Positions 52,201 to 64,000 of a stretch of DNA of 64,000 bases are shown here, piece by piece. A program made the translations under genes and the position numbers. This stretch comes from Crocodylus rhombifer (lineage: Eukaryota; Chordata; Crocodylia; Crocodylidae): NCBI GenBank assembly GCA_038503035.1, contig JAVSML010024335.1, positions 148,017 through 212,016 on the forward strand, written 5' to 3'. Numbering within the stretch: position 1 is the stretch's first letter; every line of letters begins with the position of its first letter. Below the pieces are notes generated by a model, which was not told where the DNA came from, ran no database searches, and worked only from the letters and a program-made list of their open reading frames with translations.

Positions 52201-54304
52201 AAACATTTTCTGACAAACAAATATTCCGTTCCACCAACAAATGAAACATTTTGGCTCGGGGATTTAAAAAACAAACGGAAAACAAGAGGCCAGTACACAC
52301 AACCGACAAAGGAATTGTGTCCCTTCTTTGAGAAAAGTCCCGTTTAGGACACATGAATAAAACGGCAAAGGTTCAAGTCCCTTCTCTTTCATGAAGGGAT
52401 CTGAATCTACATTTCCTACATTTTAAGAAAGTGGCTACCCCACAATACTATTGGCTACTCTAAGGGGGTGCTTCCCTTCAATCCTGTCCCTTGGAGAAGT
52501 TCCACTTTCCATACAATACTTCATTGTGTACTGAAACTGAGTGAGAGAAAAAAATTAAAGTAGCCTGGTGATCAGGACACTCTTCTGGGAGGTGGACACT
52601 CTTCTAGTGAATGCTTCATTAGCTAGCGCCACAACCACAGCTTTTTTTCCAGCCCCAAATTGGCAGGTTTAGCCTGAGTTATTCTGATGATTATAAACCT
52701 GCACTGCTTGGTGAATTGTTTCTAGATCTAATCTAGTACCCGCTGTATTAAAACACCGGCAAGGCCCACAATGCATGCAAACATTTACAATCCTGATTTT
52801 CAGTTCCATACTCTGTATACCAGTTTAAATCTAGGACTGTGTTTCTTTAAATTCATAAAGTCTTAACTAAAAAAAATGAATTATTTTCCATGCCCGTAGC
52901 AGATACAGTGCAGTCAGATAATAGCAGCTAAGGAGCAACTGACTTGTTTCTGAGGGAATGGGTATATTTTCAAGATGTGTCTTACATGTCTCAAAGCATT
53001 ATAACCATTAATTAGTTATAGCTAAAATGTACTTCCCTAACTGAACTAGAAAACTACTATACAAAGCTGCAGATTTGAACATTTTACTATAATTTACCAT
53101 TTTATAGCATTTCTTGCTTCATATCCCATAGGTTTCAACGTAAACAAAGATAAATTATTTGCTCTGTCAAAGAAACATGGTAAGTTATTTGTGTTCTACT
53201 TTCTACTCAAATTAACAGAAAATGTGAATAAAGTCCGTTTGAAGTATCATTTGGTGGTTATGAGTTACTATTGTCTTTTTAGTGTTCACTCTATGTGCAG
53301 GAACAATATAAAGCTAAAGGATTATGCCACATTTTTTCCTAACTAAACCCTTATGGAAAATTGGCAGTGCAAACATAACTTTACTTTTTCCAGTGGGTGA
53401 ATTCTTACACATATTGATACCCAGCAAGATTTAAAAAACATGTTTATAATATGGATATGTTCAAGCAGCCGTCTGGGTTAGATGGAAAACACTTCTAAGA
53501 ATAGGAAACAGTATATAAAACATTAAGCAAACAGTCATCCTATGGTCATATCTGAAATGAACAACACTGTTGGACCACTGCTGCGGGGTAAATGAAACTC
53601 TGATTTCCATAGCTTTCTACTTTCTCAGGATGTAGATTGTCTTAAATCAAAAACAGTTTTCAACCTTTTAAACACTTAACAATTAAAAACTGTAAAATCT
53701 ATATTGTAGACAAAATGTTACAAAATATACTCAATCAAGGTCCTAAGTTCATTTTCCTTTCTAGCTAAATCAAAACTTCCTCTTTGTGAACCATTCATGG
53801 GTTAGGTCACTGAAAAAGTTTATTTCTTTCAGAGTCACAGAAATTCCATGAAAATGTTAATATTAAAAACTATTTCCCTATCCTGCAAATTTCATCCTGG
53901 TAATTTCATACTAAACATACCACACAAACTAGTCAGAAAACCTATGATTAAATAATCACAACTATAAAAATGCTTTCCTAATTTTCTTAATGATATGGGC
54001 TGTTCTGAAAATACCGTTTATAAATGAAGAGTAGGCATCTGTGAGTCTAAGGGTATCAGCAGAGATAAAAAGTGCATGGGCTCCAAGTTTTCCTCCACAT
54101 TTTTGCTTGCTAAAAACATCAAGAGGTGACTGCCTATGAGGTATCCATGTTTAGAAAATGAAACCCAACAACAAGTTTCAATTTCAAAAACTGAAAATTA
54201 ATCCAGTGTGTTTACTTCATCCAAGCTGTAGAAGTATGCTTATTTTTGCAAAAGCAGATTTTTATGACAGTGAGATTAGAGGAGGTATGGCTAGATATTT
54301 CTGT
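49213..54304. other. Intronic sequence, nothing recognised
   Basis: AT-rich. A ttttc-rich tract is at about 52166-52185. Chance frames of up to 109 codons (50315-50644) show no domain. No exon for the missing GABRB2 segment was seen. Confidence 0.5.
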
Positions 54305-54850
54305 TAGGGCTGTGTGAAGCTTTGGTTGACAATTCAATTTGGAGGAGATTCGGCCTGATTCAGTGGCCAAATCTTGGAATCCAAATTGAATCAGGAGACC
54401 CATTAAAAGGTCCAAATCGAATCTGAAGCCTCCAAATCAATTCGGAAAAGATTGGGAGAGATTTGGAGAGATTCGGATCAGCTGGGGAGACTGGCACAGC
54501 CAGGCGGCTGCAGGTTCTCTCACTATTCCCCTGCTGTGCTTACCTCTACCCGGGTGGGGGGAGCCATGGGAAAAACCCTTATGGCTGCTCTGCCCCATCC
54601 CCTGCCTGGCCCCAGCTTTTTGGCACTTTAAAAAAAAAGTCCTGCACTTTTAAAATTTTTTCTAAATTTTTTAGGGGTCCTGTGGGCTGGACAGAATAGC
54701 CTGGTGGGGTGGTCCTACTATCCCTAGCTCCTGTTGTCTTTGACAGGTAGCCAGGAGCAGATAAATATTTTCTAAATTTTGCAGGGGTCCTGCGGGCCGG
54801 ATAGAATGGCCTGGTGGGCTGGATCTGGCCTGCAGGCTATATTTTGCTCA
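54305..54850. mobile_element. Partial 'gattcgg/ccaaat' element with hAT-like right part
   Basis: Starts tagggctgtgtgaag, the same end as the elements at 9196 and 16821, followed by iterated attcgg and ccaaatc words to about 54480. The right part ends 'ggcctgcaggctatattttgctcacccc', a hAT-like end wording. Between them a stretch of about 53 bp (tctaaatttt..aggggtcctg.gggc.gga.agaat.gcctggtggg) occurs at 54661-54712 and 54771-54822, exactly 110 bp apart. Probably two elements joined. Confidence 0.6.
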
Positions 54851-55059
54851 CCCCGATACAGAAAGACAAACAAACACACAAAAATCTCCTTAAGAAACAA
54901 AACTGTTTTTCATACAACAGCTCTTCTTCCACTAGAGACAAACAGACAGACAAGTGAAAGTCCTGGAGAACACTCATTGGAAAACGTTGATTTGGAAATC
55001 ATCTGTGGTTCTTATTTTTCCTAATTATTCTCCTCCCTGTAGATGGATGAAGAAAAGGA

Positions 55060-55212
55060 GGAAGACCCAAGACAAACTGGACCACCAACATCAAAAACTG
55101 GATGGGATTAAAGCTGACTGGTTGTACAAGGATTGCAAAAGACTGGGAAGAACAGAGAAAATGTATTACTATATCAAAGGAGCCCAAATGGTTGGAGCGG
55201 CCTCAGGGCTGA
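55060..55212 (+). mobile_element. RTE-like LINE tail fragment
   Basis: Fifty codons then a stop in one frame, reading GRPKTNWTTNIKNWMGLKL, then CTRIAKDWEEQRKCI. This resembles the C-terminal 'GRP..RW.DDI..W.G......A.DR..W' signature of endonuclease/reverse-transcriptase LINEs (RTE-like). Only this tail is present. The overlapping 87-codon plus frame that starts with ATG is not the LINE frame. Confidence 0.65.
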
Positions 55213-58200
55213 CTTGACTGGGTTCTCCTCCCTGCTGTGCCTACAGCCAGATAGTTTTAAAAGAATAAATCTCTAAATAAAAATATCCTACAATAAACTA
55301 ATTTACAATGTACAAATCTTCATGGACAAATTACATGTGTGTTCCCATTATGGCCTGGCCCTTAATTTACCATAACAACGATTAAAGAAAATTTGCAGCT
55401 GTAATGAAAGAGAGAAATCTGAGCTGATCATAATCACAGATATATTGGCTGATCAAGACAACCGTTTCCTTTTGTACTTGGTATGAAACAGTAATTTTTC
55501 CTTCTTTTATTCCTCTTCTTTTTTTCTGTAAACAACTAGCATTACAGTTTCAGGTTTAATTCAAGCCATATAATTCTCCCTCCTGTTCTCTTTCTTCCCA
55601 CCCCCAATGCATATAAATAAATGATGACCAAACTGAGGTTACTACATGATGCCCTAGCTCTGAATAAGCTTTGTTTCAGTCAAATCATGCTACTTCAAAC
55701 ATTTATATTTCTCCCTTGTCTCCACAGATTTAATGCATCATCCAGGTCTGCTCCTCATGGAGAGCCTAATGGATGTAACTCAGCCCAGCATGAAAAGAAC
55801 AGGCCTGTTAGCCTGGAGAGAGAAAGCTATAAAGCTTTGAGTGAACTGTGCAAGTAAACTCGAGCTGAGAAAATACTTAATTCTACCATCAGAAAAAAGT
55901 GTTATATTAATTATGTGTGCATGCATATTGAGTACAAGTGTGAGTGAAAAACAGGTGTTACACCATAAGCCAGAATAGCATTAACACATTTTGAACTAAA
56001 TTTAGGATAAGTACATAATTCAAAAAGCACAAGTGAATTATTCAGGTCATCCAAACAAGTGCTGATTAAGCCCATGTGCTACACCACCTCTTCCTGCATT
56101 CTGTATATGCCACATATGACAAGAAACCTACTTTTTAATTGGATGGTAAGATAGATGTCTTAGTTATGAACTCAACTATAACAGATTCATTGTTAACCAC
56201 AGAAAAAAGTCTCTAAAATTACCTACAAATACCATGGATTTAATGTACAGTATCATTTGGTTTTCCAAGATTAGAAGCAAGTGTTTTTACATTCCAGAAA
56301 AAAAGCCTTTTCTTCAGAAAGTTAAGATGCTCCCTGTTTATAGGCCTGTAGAACAAAAGAGTCAGCTACAAGGTTTGAAATGTTTAGAAAAGCTGTCATT
56401 GGACTGAAATATGCTCAATACTTTAAGACTTTTTCTGCTGCACATTTTAGGAGAAAGCTGTATTTTAGGAGAGAGGGAAGGAACACTTCTGAGACATAAA
56501 AAGTGGTCAGTGGCTAAAACTGCTCTGAAGTTTGAGAAGCTATGTTTCTGGGTAGAGCACAGATAGGGCTGTGTGATACTGGCTGAAAAATATGAATTAG
56601 ATAAATTAATTTAACATGTGGATTTGTAATTTAGCACATAAATATGACCTCCTTAAGTTTTTGTGCACATTAGAAATGCATACAATGAATGTATTATTAC
56701 TTTCTTGCATGTATTAGCATATATACACTATTATACAGACAGATAGTGACATGCAGCTACCTAAGTAAGGCAAACCTAGGTAATGCTAGCTCGTTAATTC
56801 AGTGATTGGAAAACTGCTTCCCTATCTGCTGTTATTGCTTTGTTGAAAACAATGGCTTACATTTGCCAGGGCCCACACTGTATTATCTAATATGTCTTTC
56901 TCCCAGAAGGGAAGATGATGCGTGTCAGCACTAGGCATATTTTTTCTGCCCCTTGGGGAGATTTGTGTGGACTCCATTGCAATTTTAAAGTTACTAATGA
57001 CCAGCTCTGACATTCGCAGAGGCGCCAGGCACCAAGTGAAAATAGAAGGTAAGCAGACTTCTGTTTGACTCAGCAATTGCTTTTCTCTCCAAACTGAAAT
57101 AGAAGACCTTGGAGGAGCAGTGTCCACTAGAGATAAATTTAGCTTATTCCAAAAATGGTGCTTATATGTTGCACACTGACTGAAACATGGACTTTAAACA
57201 GTTATCTTTTCAATACAAATGTTCTCTACTTTTTTTTTACTCTATAGTATTTGCATTCCATAGGGAATATTAGAAAGTAACAGTTTTATATTGAATATGA
57301 TCAAGATCTTAGACATTTGCCAGTATATCAGTATCCTGGGTTTCTTCGTGAAGTCTGATTACTCACCTACACAGGTCAGAGATGACCAGTTCAAGATGTT
57401 TAAGATCAGACTTTTTGTAAGACAAAAATCCCTGTAACTGTTAGATGTTATTTTTAACAGAGCTCATTTTACTTAGTAACTATTCAATTTATACAAATAA
57501 TTTTACTTAACTTGTTGCAATTTTTCAACTTGATGTATAACCTAGCAAGTTAGTGCACATTCCAATATGTTGTTTAGGTTTTGAAAGACTCAGTCCTCTT
57601 ATAGTTTCAAATTGGGGGAATGAATATGACTTTTCATCCTTACAGTGATGGTAAGAGGTAAACCATGTGGTTTACCACATACATACACTGGTGGAAATCT
57701 TTTGTGTGAAGTTCCTACATGCTTAGCATAACCTTTGAAGAACAGGGGTGTACATTATTATCACCAACATAGTTTTTTCTTCTGTGCATTAACTCTCTTC
57801 TTCATGATCAGAATTATCCCTCCGTCATGTACTTATATTCCAAGAGTCTCTTTTCACTTTTGGAAGTTTCATTATAAGATCTCAAACCTGCCTTTAAACA
57901 TTAAAAACAAAACTCCCACTTTGGTACTAATGCATGCTGGGAAGGAGAGGGAAGAAGAGGTCAGTGAGTAGGCAGTTCTGGGGCCTCTTGCTATGTAGAC
58001 TGGATGATTCAGTGAAACCAGGAGGAAAGTATTCTGAAATGATGTTATGCCTGCTCCAAAGAGGATTAATGAGAGCTATGCAGCAGTACATGCTGCCAAT
58101 TCAAGCATGTGTGCAAGTGACCCAGGTGTTTGTGAAGGTCTGGCTAGATGGCCAAGCACTCTTAAGAGTGCAGAACACTGCTGGAGATTTTAAACAGGCA

Positions 58201-58765
58201 TTCATTCCAGCATTCAACAGAGCAGTAAGCACTAAGCATCTCAATCAAAGGATAAGATAACTTAAGAGCAAATTTGTTTTCTGCTATTTCCTAATGCCCT
58301 GTAAAAGAGACCAGAATTTTGAAATAATAAAAAAATAGCATCTTTAGATAGGAAAATCTACAAGAGGCAACAGCCTCCCCCCACCCCAAAAAAAAAATAC
58401 CCCAAAAAACAAAAAAAAAACATCCCCTAAAAAAACCCAACTCTGGCACAAAATGGTTATGAGAATTACCAGAACATAAAGTAGTATATTAATGCTAGAG
58501 CTTGGAAGGGTAGCCACATTTCTAAATTCCTGTCTTTAATGTTCAGCACTTGATGCTGTTTTCTGCCAATGGGAATTACCCTGCTGCATGTAGAGAATGT
58601 CCTTAGAGCAGAGAAACTGAAGAGGTAAAGAAAAAAACCCTGAAAACATTTGAATTTTTTAAACCAGTGTGCTCTAAGCAATCCAAACATAATGAGAAAC
58701 CTAAGCTGACTTCACATTAAGTATGGAAAAAAATACCTGTATTCTGCAGATTTTTTGTTTCTCAG
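55213..58765. other. Intronic sequence, nothing recognised
   Basis: AT-rich. A 108-codon plus-strand frame (57934-58260) has no recognisable domain. An A-rich/C-homopolymer tract lies at 58375-58440. Confidence 0.5.
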
Positions 58766-58769
58766 CTTA

Positions 58770-59810
58770 TTCGTTGTGACAGGAGAACATACCGCAGCAT
58801 ATCTCTATGTCAGCCCACCAGTCTGTCCTGGGCAGTCCATCCACCTACCTCTCCTGCACGCCTTGTTGAAATGAAAATAATTAGATGGTTCTAGGTGAGA
58901 GGCTGCCCTCTTGATGCTCTAATACGCAGGGCATACTATAAACCTCCAACTTCCCCTTATCGTGCCCCAAGCCTTACAGGTGTTACTTTGCTGCTTTCAA
59001 CTCAGGGTTCCTCCCCTGGTACCAGACTCCAGCATCTCTGCATCTTTGTGCCTGTCTGGCAACTTTCTCTCTGACCCCGGTTCTCTGCATCTGATGCCCG
59101 GCTTTCAGTGTCTCTCTTTCTGTGGCACCTGGTCCTTGCCTGGCTCTCTGTGCCTCTCCCTCTGATGCCTAGCTATCTGCACCTTTCTCTCTTTGGCTCC
59201 CGGCACTCTGTGCCTCCCCCTCTCTGGCACCGTCATTGGGTTCTGCCCAGATCATGTGCCCCTTTCTCTGAGCACTAATGAGGCCTCCAAACCTCCCCTT
59301 TTAGCCTCATCCCGGTCCTCTGATACAAACAAACACAAGCATTAGCCCTTAGGCTGTAACATAAACACTAACAATAAATATAACACTCTGTCTCTTTAAA
59401 AGGACAAACTTCCAACCTTCTGTCCTGGAGTACCTGAGAAGCTCCTGGGGTTGTACTGTACTTAGCTAGTCAAACAGGCAGCACCAGGTCTCAGGTAACT
59501 CCCCATGCAGTAGTTTCTTCCTCTGGCGGTTGGCAGAGAGAGCCTCCTAGCTACCTCCAGCCTGAGATTTATGTATCCACAGGGCCCTGCTGCTTTCCTG
59601 GTACCTAACTGCCTGCAGGTATGACCCAATCTTCCATTAGGCTGTTCCCCCTGTAACCCACACCTGGGGAAGCTCTGCTTAGCTCATATAGCTCCTGGGT
59701 CAGGCTGCTTCAGCCTTAAAGGAGCAGGAAGATCTTAGTGCCAGGCTACACTCTAAATGCCTGCCATGTTGCTCAAAACACTGTAATATTTGCGGTAACT
59801 TCATCACAGA
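58770..59810. repeat. GC-rich repeat block with pyrimidine minisatellite
   Basis: Between about 59018 and 59235 the phrase 'ctctgtgcct(c/g)tccctctg.tgcc...' recurs as a degenerate tandem repeat of roughly 35-50 bp, strongly pyrimidine-rich on the plus strand. Composition edges suggest an inserted element, perhaps LTR-like, but ends could not be fixed. Confidence 0.5.
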
Positions 59811-62379
59811 AAGCTTACAAAGGATTGTAAATAACTTTTTCTTTCTATTTGTTTTAAACGTCCTAAGTAAAAGGAAGCCAAATGGGCTCTATATTTTGTA
59901 GAAGTGTTTGTAATATTTCTGCCTGGCTTTGTCAAAAGCAAAAATGACCTACTTCAATTATCTAGGGGTTCTTTCCTTTCTTCCCTCAAGCCACACCAAA
60001 AAGTCTAGAAAAACAGAACAATTCTTTAGGCTCCCTTGGCAAAGCAATACTTCTACTCTATAAATAAGGATGGCACAGAATAAACTTGGAAGATTCAGTA
60101 ATGATAAAACCAATGCTCTGTTTTAAGATACCAACCACCAGGGACTCAGGACTGACACACTTCCATTCACAAGCTGAGTACCACGGTGAACAGTACCTTT
60201 AATATCCAGTTTTCTTCTTCCATTAATTCCGTACTGTGTGCGTGTTGTTTGGTGCAGTGGAGTCCAGCGTTCAGATACTACTGGCTAGGGAACCTACCAC
60301 TCACATTGCTGCTGGCATTGGTATGGGCAGAGAAGGCTGGGACCAGGGTGTGCAGCTACCCCTGTGGCATGGATTCCTACTTCAGTGCCCCATTTTGGGA
60401 AATTATGGATCTGCTCCTATTAAGTACCATCTGTTAGTTTGTTCTTCAGAGGGATGAGTAGCACTGAGGCTCCTGAATACACTCCCTGACACCACTGTGT
60501 CCTGTCTTTTGTCAGGTTTTGCTACCCAACTGTTTCAGCCTGTAGTTTTGGGTAGACCACACTTGGTGTGGTTTTCTTGCTTTTTAGTTACCCAACAATG
60601 ATTGTACTTTATATATCCCAGCACTTCAAACTTCACTATGTTTTAACCAAAGGCATCTAAAACCGTCACATAATGGAAATGTAGCAAATACACATCTTCT
60701 GTCTCTCTGGAGCTGTGAGCTTCTCTTTTTTTCTGGTCAGCAGGGTGTTAATAACAAGTTCTCTGCTGTTTAAGGAAATGCTTCCCAAACTTCACTGGCC
60801 TGTGGACAACAGCTGAACAAGCAAGTCACTGAAGGCCAGATCATATTTTGTTCTTAATTGTCAACCTCATTGTAATTTAATTTTCTGTACCCATAAAAAA
60901 TGCTAGAGGGTCTCATGGGAAACATATTGTCCACAAGTCACACATTTGAAACTATTGCTTCAGGCCACAGGTCCTACTTCTTTAAAAGTTTGTAGACCAA
61001 TTTTTTTAAAGATAGTTTTTGAAAGCATGCTTATAAAGCAGCACCCATGGGGTATATTTTTTTCTTTTTGAATAGCAACACAGAAACAGAAGCCATATGA
61101 CACTGGCAGATTCAGAATGATATCTCTGTATAGATGACGTGTGTCTGCAAGATACAATGGCTAGAGACTTGATACCAGTGTACTGAACACATTAGTATGC
61201 AATGAAATGAAAAAGAATTGAAATGAACTTCAAAGCCTGTAGGTGTCATTGTGTAATTGAAATGGATAAAGGTCCAAAGGCACCAGATGAGACTTGAATA
61301 ACTTCATACAGTGCATTTGAATATACTCAGAAGAACCCATAATCACATTTCTAGCACAGTCTGAATGATTTTTAAGTGAAAGGCTCAGTTTTTTTGCCAT
61401 ACACTGGCACATGCGGATAGTGTCATTTGAAAACCAGAGTCCAGCAGATGTGCAGTAAGATACCTTGCTTATTTATTTAGTTTAGTGATGGGAGACAGTG
61501 CTCTGTGAGCTCCCCAAAACATCTGTTTGCCTCTGAGCTCCATCTAGTATGGTGACTAACATACTTCTTTCAACCACTAGATCTGAATATCCACATGAAT
61601 GGAGGGAAGAAGGAAAGAATGATTAACTTAGGATGGAGCTGTAGGAGCTGAGCTAATTATACAACAGTGACAGAGAGAAAGAGAGAGAGAGAGAGTGCAA
61701 AAAACAGAAATAATGTCAAAACTTAATCTCCATTGTCACTATCCCACTGAGAAAGCTAAAGAAAAGGATAAAGCCAGGAAAGCTGACTTCTCTCTAATGT
61801 TACAGTTCCTTTCCCAACGGATGGCTTGTTGATTGGCCACTATGAGAGGGAGGGGAGGGGGGGCAGTAAAAGTGTGACCTGCTGTTGATATGAGACCATC
61901 ATAAAAAAGCAAACAGATATTCAATACACACTTCATAGATGAGCTGAACAAGTTATGATCACAGGAAAACATAGCTCCATCCCCATACTATAAAAAAGTA
62001 GTATGACTCATCTTCCAGATCAATATTATGGAACTCTTTGAATGAACTGCTTTTTCTATTTACAGTGTACCAAGATCACAGTGCATTAGGCCTACCTTTA
62101 AACTGATGCTGTCAAAATGCCATTCTCTGCTTCTCTTGATTGATGATTCCATATGGCTGGGATTGTATTTTTTTCTAACAGTGAAACACTGTTGCCACAA
62201 CTTCTGAATCCTTACTTGCACAAAATAAATATAACGGGACTTTTTTGTGGGGGAACAGGGGAGATTTGTCACAACTTTCTACAAGGAGAACTTAATGTGA
62301 GGGGGAAAAGTGAGATAAGTAACTATATATTTAATGAAATCAAGTCAATATGATTTTAGAGAGAAAATTGAAAAAAAAT
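59811..62379. other. Intronic sequence, nothing firm
   Basis: AT-rich. A stretch at about 60778-60960 ('tgcttcccaaacttcactgg ... cacatttgaaactattgcttc') has weakly inverted ends and may be an old hAT-type element. A GA microsatellite lies at 61676-61695. Confidence 0.45.
61676..61695. repeat. (GA)n microsatellite
   Basis: About ten GA units with an AA interruption on the left. Confidence 0.88.
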
Positions 62380-63185
62380 GAATAATTAAAGATATGATCA
62401 AACAAGGTAAAATGCAACATGGGTTTGCTAAAGCTACATCTTGCCAGCATAACCCATTTAAACTAACTTGTTTTTTAAACAAAGGAAACATGGTAGAGCT
62501 AATCTGGTCCTCAGCATTTAATATGATGCTACATAAACAATTATGAATGAAGCTAGGAAAACTGTTGGCTACAGAGGACCTGTAAAGTGGTTAGAGAACT
62601 TATTAAGGACCTTTCTTGGGACCAAAACTTGCTTAATGTTTTTATTAAAGATGGGAGAGGGGGAAGTGAGCATACTGATTAAATTTACTGAAGAGACAAA
62701 TCTGGGAGGTGCTCTGAATATGAAGGAAAACTGAACTATCATGCAGACAAGAGAATGATCTTGAAGACTGAAGTAAAAGGAAAAGGATGACTTTCAATAG
62801 TACAAAATGAATAAATCACACATTTGAGGTCTCATAAAAAGAACTTCTGGTATAAGATGGGAACGACAGGGAGAAAAATTACCATTGTGTACTAGCTGAT
62901 TATAAGATGACCATGAGCAACTAAGATGATGCCACCATTAGAAGGCAAATGTGGTCCTACAACGTATCACATATATTATTTCCAGGAAACTATAAATGTC
63001 AGTGTACACGTCATTCTAGAAGCATCACCTGGAACACTGTGCACAATACCTGTCATTGTCAAGAAAGATGAATTGTAACTGAAGGATGCAGAGAATTACT
63101 ATTAGAATGAAAGGAGAAATGAGCAGTTTGTCTTATGAGAGTGGACTAAAACACCTTGGCTTGTTTAGTATAGCAGACTGAAGGC
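62380..63185 (+). mobile_element. CR1 LINE ORF2 relic, plus sense
   Basis: The stretch follows the order of the CR1 reverse-transcriptase region. 'ggaaacatggtagagctaat' is near 62486. 'cttgggaccaaaacttgctt' then 'aatgtttttattaa' is near 62618-62648. 'ctgaagagacaaatctggga' is near 62688 (the F.DDTKLGG position). 'acctggaacactgtgcacaa' is near 63028 and 'agtggactaaaacaccttgg' near 63142 (the 'LKxLGLFSL' position). Many stops and indels make it an old copy. Confidence 0.82.
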
Positions 63186-63619
63186 TGAGAAAGGTTGGCA
63201 ACTAGGGTGACATGGCACCACAGGGTGCTATGTAGCCATCTCATGGGTGCTGTGACAGATACTGCTGTGGCAGTGGCAGCCAGGTAAAACAGCCCCCACA
63301 CTCCTGGTTGCAGCATGCATGCACTCCTGCTGCCGTAGGGCTCTCTGATAATGCCAAAACACACAGAGCTGGCTGAAGCTATTGTCCTTTCCAGTCTAGC
63401 CCCTGCCATACAGTTCCACCCATGAGCCCTTGTTTCCAGATGGAGCATGAGGGTGGACTGGGAAGGACTACAGCCAGAGATAACTTTGTCTGTTGTAGAG
63501 TTATGAGAGCTCTAATGCAGGAGGAGCATGCACACATAAAACAGCTCTTCCCAGGCAGTTTTACCTGAAGGCATAAGTACCCAGTTGAGAAGTACTGAGG
63601 TGTACTGAGGCAGCGCTAA
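63186..63619. other. Unassigned, moderately GC-rich
   Basis: Follows the CR1 relic directly. 'ggcaactagggtgacatggc' near 63196 might be an element end. A 100-codon minus frame overlaps it without a recognisable domain. Confidence 0.4.
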
Positions 63620-63691
63620 CAATGGTTCTCAATCAGCAGTCAAAAACATGTGGTGGCAGGTTGCCATGACTGAAAAACTTGAGAACCACTG
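63620..63691. mobile_element. Very short hAT MITE (about 72 bp)
   Basis: The left end caatggttctcaa and the right end ttgagaaccactg are inverted repeats with a few mismatches. The right flank reads ctctaaat; the left flank (agcgctaa) matches poorly, so a target duplication is not proven. Confidence 0.65.
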
Positions 63692-63888
63692 CTCTAAATA
63701 CATTGGAAGAGTAATCAGGGAGGGAGAATTGCTATTTACAATAAAGACATCCCTATATTGCATCTGCAGTGCTGTCAAAAGTGCAGCTGAGGAAGGTGCC
63801 TTGTCCATCCACTCTGTGTTCCCCAAACCCCAAAATGTGGCAGCAAAGCTATTCAGAGGGTGCCACCTTCCACTGCTCTGCTCTAAAG

Positions 63889-64000
63889 CAGTAGGAACAA
63901 CCTTTTTGGTAGGTATGCCACAAAGTAGCCCCACACTCTCTCTGAACCACTTCCCTCTCCAGCCATTCTGAACCACCTCCCTTCCCTGATCTGCTGCTCT
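63889..64000. mobile_element. hAT-type element, cut by the window end
   Basis: Starts cagtaggaacaacctttttg followed by gtaggtatgccacaaa, close to vertebrate hAT ends of the 'cagtggttcccaacctttttgg' type. The preceding 8-mer is ctctaaag (63881-63888), a sequence also used as a target by other hATs in this window. The right end is beyond the window. Confidence 0.65.

Noticed and set aside
57934..58260. 108-codon plus frame
   Set aside because: No recognisable motif, no splice or promoter context, and a length reachable by chance in 64 kb.

Overview
This window is vertebrate genomic DNA from the middle of one large gene. On the minus strand it carries three consecutive internal coding exons of a GABA-A receptor beta subunit, best matched to GABRB2: 25490-25353, 23700-23548 and 22434-22190. 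Everything else is intron and transposable-element debris. The mix of CR1 LINE tails, many hAT-type fold-back elements, a decayed tyrosine-recombinase (Ngaro/DIRS-type) retrotransposon and a Tigger-like element points to a repeat-rich sauropsid. A crocodilian is most likely and a turtle possible; this is an inference from repeat style, not a species match.

Layout. 1-22189 is the intron after the third exon (at least 22 kb). It holds CR1 fragments (3721-4125, 5470-6020, and a decayed copy around 13990-16240 split by another element) and several terminal-inverted-repeat (TIR) DNA elements (5009-5418, 8349-8963, 9196-9986, 10111-10262, 13084-13607, 14540-15859, 16568-16779, 16821-17685, about 17829-18650). 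It also has a purine-rich, GC-rich block at 19160-20390. 22190-25490 is the exon cluster, with introns of 1,113 and 1,652 bp. An assembly gap of 10 N lies at 25757-25766. 25767-64000 is the intron upstream of the cluster. It holds TIR elements at 29556-30595, 32022-32480, 35677-36018, 42239-43103, 47754-48116 and 48968-49212, a CR1 tail at 30647-31105, a roughly 4-kb Ngaro-like retrotransposon relic at about 37430-41150, an RTE-like LINE tail at 55060-55212, a pyrimidine-rich minisatellite near 59020-59235, and a CR1 reverse-transcriptase relic at 62380-63185.

How it works together. The three exons encode the part of the receptor running from binding loop B through loop C, membrane helices M1, M2 (channel lining) and M3, and the start of the large cytoplasmic loop. 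All splice sites are canonical GT-AG and the reading frame runs unbroken across both splice junctions, so this stretch looks functional. The preceding 83-bp exon and the final exon(s) were not found by eye. They lie outside the window or, for the 83-bp exon, possibly in the gap. No other protein-coding gene, tRNA, rRNA or CRISPR array was recognised. Nearly all other open reading frames are chance frames inside GC-rich repeats.
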